From Alphaproteobacteria bacterium (GTDB lineage Bacteria > Pseudomonadota > Alphaproteobacteria > ATCC43930 > CGMCC-115725): DNA of 6,328 bases. Shown piece after piece: positions 5,232 through 6,328 of this stretch. Numbering within the stretch: the stretch's first letter is position 1; the number at the start of each line of letters is the position of its first letter. The notes under the pieces were generated by a model, which worked only from the letters and a program-made list of their open reading frames with translations, had not been told where the DNA came from and did no database searches. A program made the position numbers and the translations under genes. Location: the NCBI GenBank assembly GCA_030037055.1, contig JASHRZ010000534.1, positions 1 through 6,328 of the forward strand. Direction: 5' to 3'.

Positions 5232-6328
5232 TTGAGAGTGACGCGCGTCTTTGCCCGGACGGGGCTGCTCGCGCTGACGCTGGCTCTCATGGGCTGCGAC
5301 ACGCTCAGCGACTGGTCCGACAAAATGTTCGAGGACACCTCCAAGCAGAAGCTCAAAGGCACCCGCGTCTCCGTGCTGACGCTGGACCGCGCCCTCGAGC
5401 CGGATCCGGCCCTGGCCAAGCTCGTGGTGCGCCTGCCGCGCCCGGTGATGAATGCCGATTGGCCGCAGGCCGGCGGCACTCCCTCGCATGTCATGCAGCA
5501 TGTCGCGCTCGACGGCGCACTGCGCAAGACCTGGTCCAGCAGCATCGGCGACGGCGGGTCGCGCTACGGCGCGGTGCTGTCGCAGCCGGTGGTCGAGGGC
5601 GGACGGGTCTTCGCCCTCGACGCGCGCGACGTGGTGATCGCGCTCGACGCCAAGAGCGGAAGCGAGGAATGGCGCTACGATTTGAAGCCCGGGACGGAGC
5701 TCGGCCACGCCTATGGCGGCGGCGTCGCGGCGGCAGGCGACCGGGTCTACGTCACCACCGGCTATGCCCAGGTGCTGGCGCTCGATGCCGCCACCGGCAA
5801 AGAGGTCTGGCGCCAGCAGGTGACCGCGCCGGTGCGGGGCGCGCCGACGGTGGCGGACGGCCGCGTCTTCGCCGTGACCGTCGACAACGAGCTCGAGGTC
5901 ATGTCGGCCGATGACGGCCATCGCCTGTGGACGCATAACGGCATTCCCGAGACGGCCGGCCTGCTCGGCGCGGCGAACCCGGCGGTGGAAGGCGACATCG
6001 TCGTCGTGCCGTACAGCTCCGGTGAGATCTTCGCGCTGCGGGTCGAGAACGGGCGGCCGCTCTGGACCGACAACCTCGCCACCGCGCGGCCGCTTGGCGC
6101 GCTCTCGACGATCGCCGACATCCGCGGCCGTCCGGTCATCGATCGCGGTCGCGTCTATGCCGTGAGCCATAGCGGCCGCATGGTGGCGATCGATCTGCGC
6201 ACCGGCGACCGCGTCTGGGAGCAGGATATCGGCGGCACGCATGGACCGTGGATCGCCGGCGACTACATTTATGTGCTGTCCAACGATGTCGATCTCATGT
6301 GCCTGACGCGCCAGGACGGCCGCGTGCG
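5232..6328 (+). CDS. bamB: Outer-membrane assembly lipoprotein BamB (PQQ-like beta-propeller), 3' truncated by window edge
   Basis: 365 residues are visible and the frame is open at the right edge. A basic N terminus and hydrophobic core end in the lipobox L-M-G-C, with the lipidated Cys at residue 22, so the product should be an outer-membrane-anchored periplasmic lipoprotein. BamB is an eight-bladed propeller that binds BamA in the beta-barrel assembly machinery. The conserved entry motif 'NADWPQAGGTPSH' is at 74-86. PQQ/WD-like blade repeats follow: 'VIALDAKSGSEEW' (135-147), 'VLALDAATGKEVW' (181-193), 'LEVMSADDGHRLW' (221-233), 'IFALRVENGRPLW' (266-278) and 'MVAIDLRTGDRVW' (317-329). The next blade starts at about 353. 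Family length in Alphaproteobacteria is around 450, so perhaps 80-100 residues are missing. No ATG lies before the signal peptide; initiation is at TTG 5232 or GTG 5238. It is in an operon with the preceding TPR gene; der/engA is the expected next gene beyond the window. Confidence 0.93.
   Translation, partial: MRVTRVFARTGLLALTLALMGCDTLSDWSDKMFEDTSKQKLKGTRVSVLTLDRALEPDPALAKLVVRLPRPVMNADWPQAGGTPSHVMQHVALDGALRKTWSSSIGDGGSRYGAVLSQPVVEGGRVFALDARDVVIALDAKSGSEEWRYDLKPGTELGHAYGGGVAAAGDRVYVTTGYAQVLALDAATGKEVWRQQVTAPVRGAPTVADGRVFAVTVDNELEVMSADDGHRLWTHNGIPETAGLLGAANPAVEGDIVVVPYSSGEIFALRVENGRPLWTDNLATARPLGALSTIADIRGRPVIDRGRVYAVSHSGRMVAIDLRTGDRVWEQDIGGTHGPWIAGDYIYVLSNDVDLMCLTRQDGRV

Noticed and set aside
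5199..6242. A 347-residue open frame on the minus strand opposite bamB.
   Set aside because: Its His/Arg/Ala-rich translation has no recognisable domain, while the plus strand encodes clear PQQ propeller repeats. It is a product of high GC content.
1..6328. Mobile elements, CRISPR arrays, tRNA/rRNA genes, toxin-antitoxin pairs or phage-defence cassettes.
   Set aside because: I saw no transposase or integrase motif, no spaced direct repeats and no tRNA-like fold; apart from DUF2794, all genes belong to families of broadly known function.

Overview
The window reads as an ordinary chromosomal segment of a high-GC alphaproteobacterium. The main pointers are a DUF2794 protein, a family I know essentially from Alphaproteobacteria, and a membrane-anchored TPR protein (YfgM/TPR_21-like) followed directly by bamB. 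That pair is conserved in proteobacteria and usually precedes der/engA. The finer taxonomic position cannot be read from this sequence; a Rhodospirillales- or Rhizobiales-like genome is a reasonable guess.

Layout: (1) The 3' end of a 2-dehydropantoate 2-reductase gene (plus strand, cut by the left edge) runs to 318. (2) Converging on it is a minus-strand pair: a stand-alone LigD-type polymerase/primase gene (1486-2403), followed by a ten-helix EamA/DMT transporter gene (340-1338). (3) Divergent from the polymerase gene across about 270 bases is a complete amidase-signature hydrolase (plus, 2678-4048). (4) Converging on the amidase with only 15 bases between the stop codons is the DUF2794 gene (minus, 4064-4426). 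(5) A 147-base divergent region with a plausible sigma70 promoter separates DUF2794 from the envelope operon: the TPR protein (4574-5218) and, 13 bases later, bamB (5232 to beyond the right edge).

The only clearly cooperating genes are the TPR protein and BamB. Both belong to outer-membrane protein biogenesis: one is an inner-membrane-anchored periplasmic TPR protein, the other a lipoprotein of the BAM complex. The polymerase domain belongs to bacterial NHEJ, but neither Ku nor the ligase domain is in view. The remaining genes look like unlinked metabolic or transport genes. I see no mobile element, CRISPR array, tRNA, rRNA or clear rho-independent terminator. Long open frames opposite the real genes are by-products of the high GC content.

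No undescribed multi-gene system is visible. The points most worth a second look are the solitary but catalytically complete NHEJ polymerase, a protein-like stretch upstream of it that may be a gene remnant, and the uncharacterised DUF2794 gene placed back-to-back with the BAM-associated operon.
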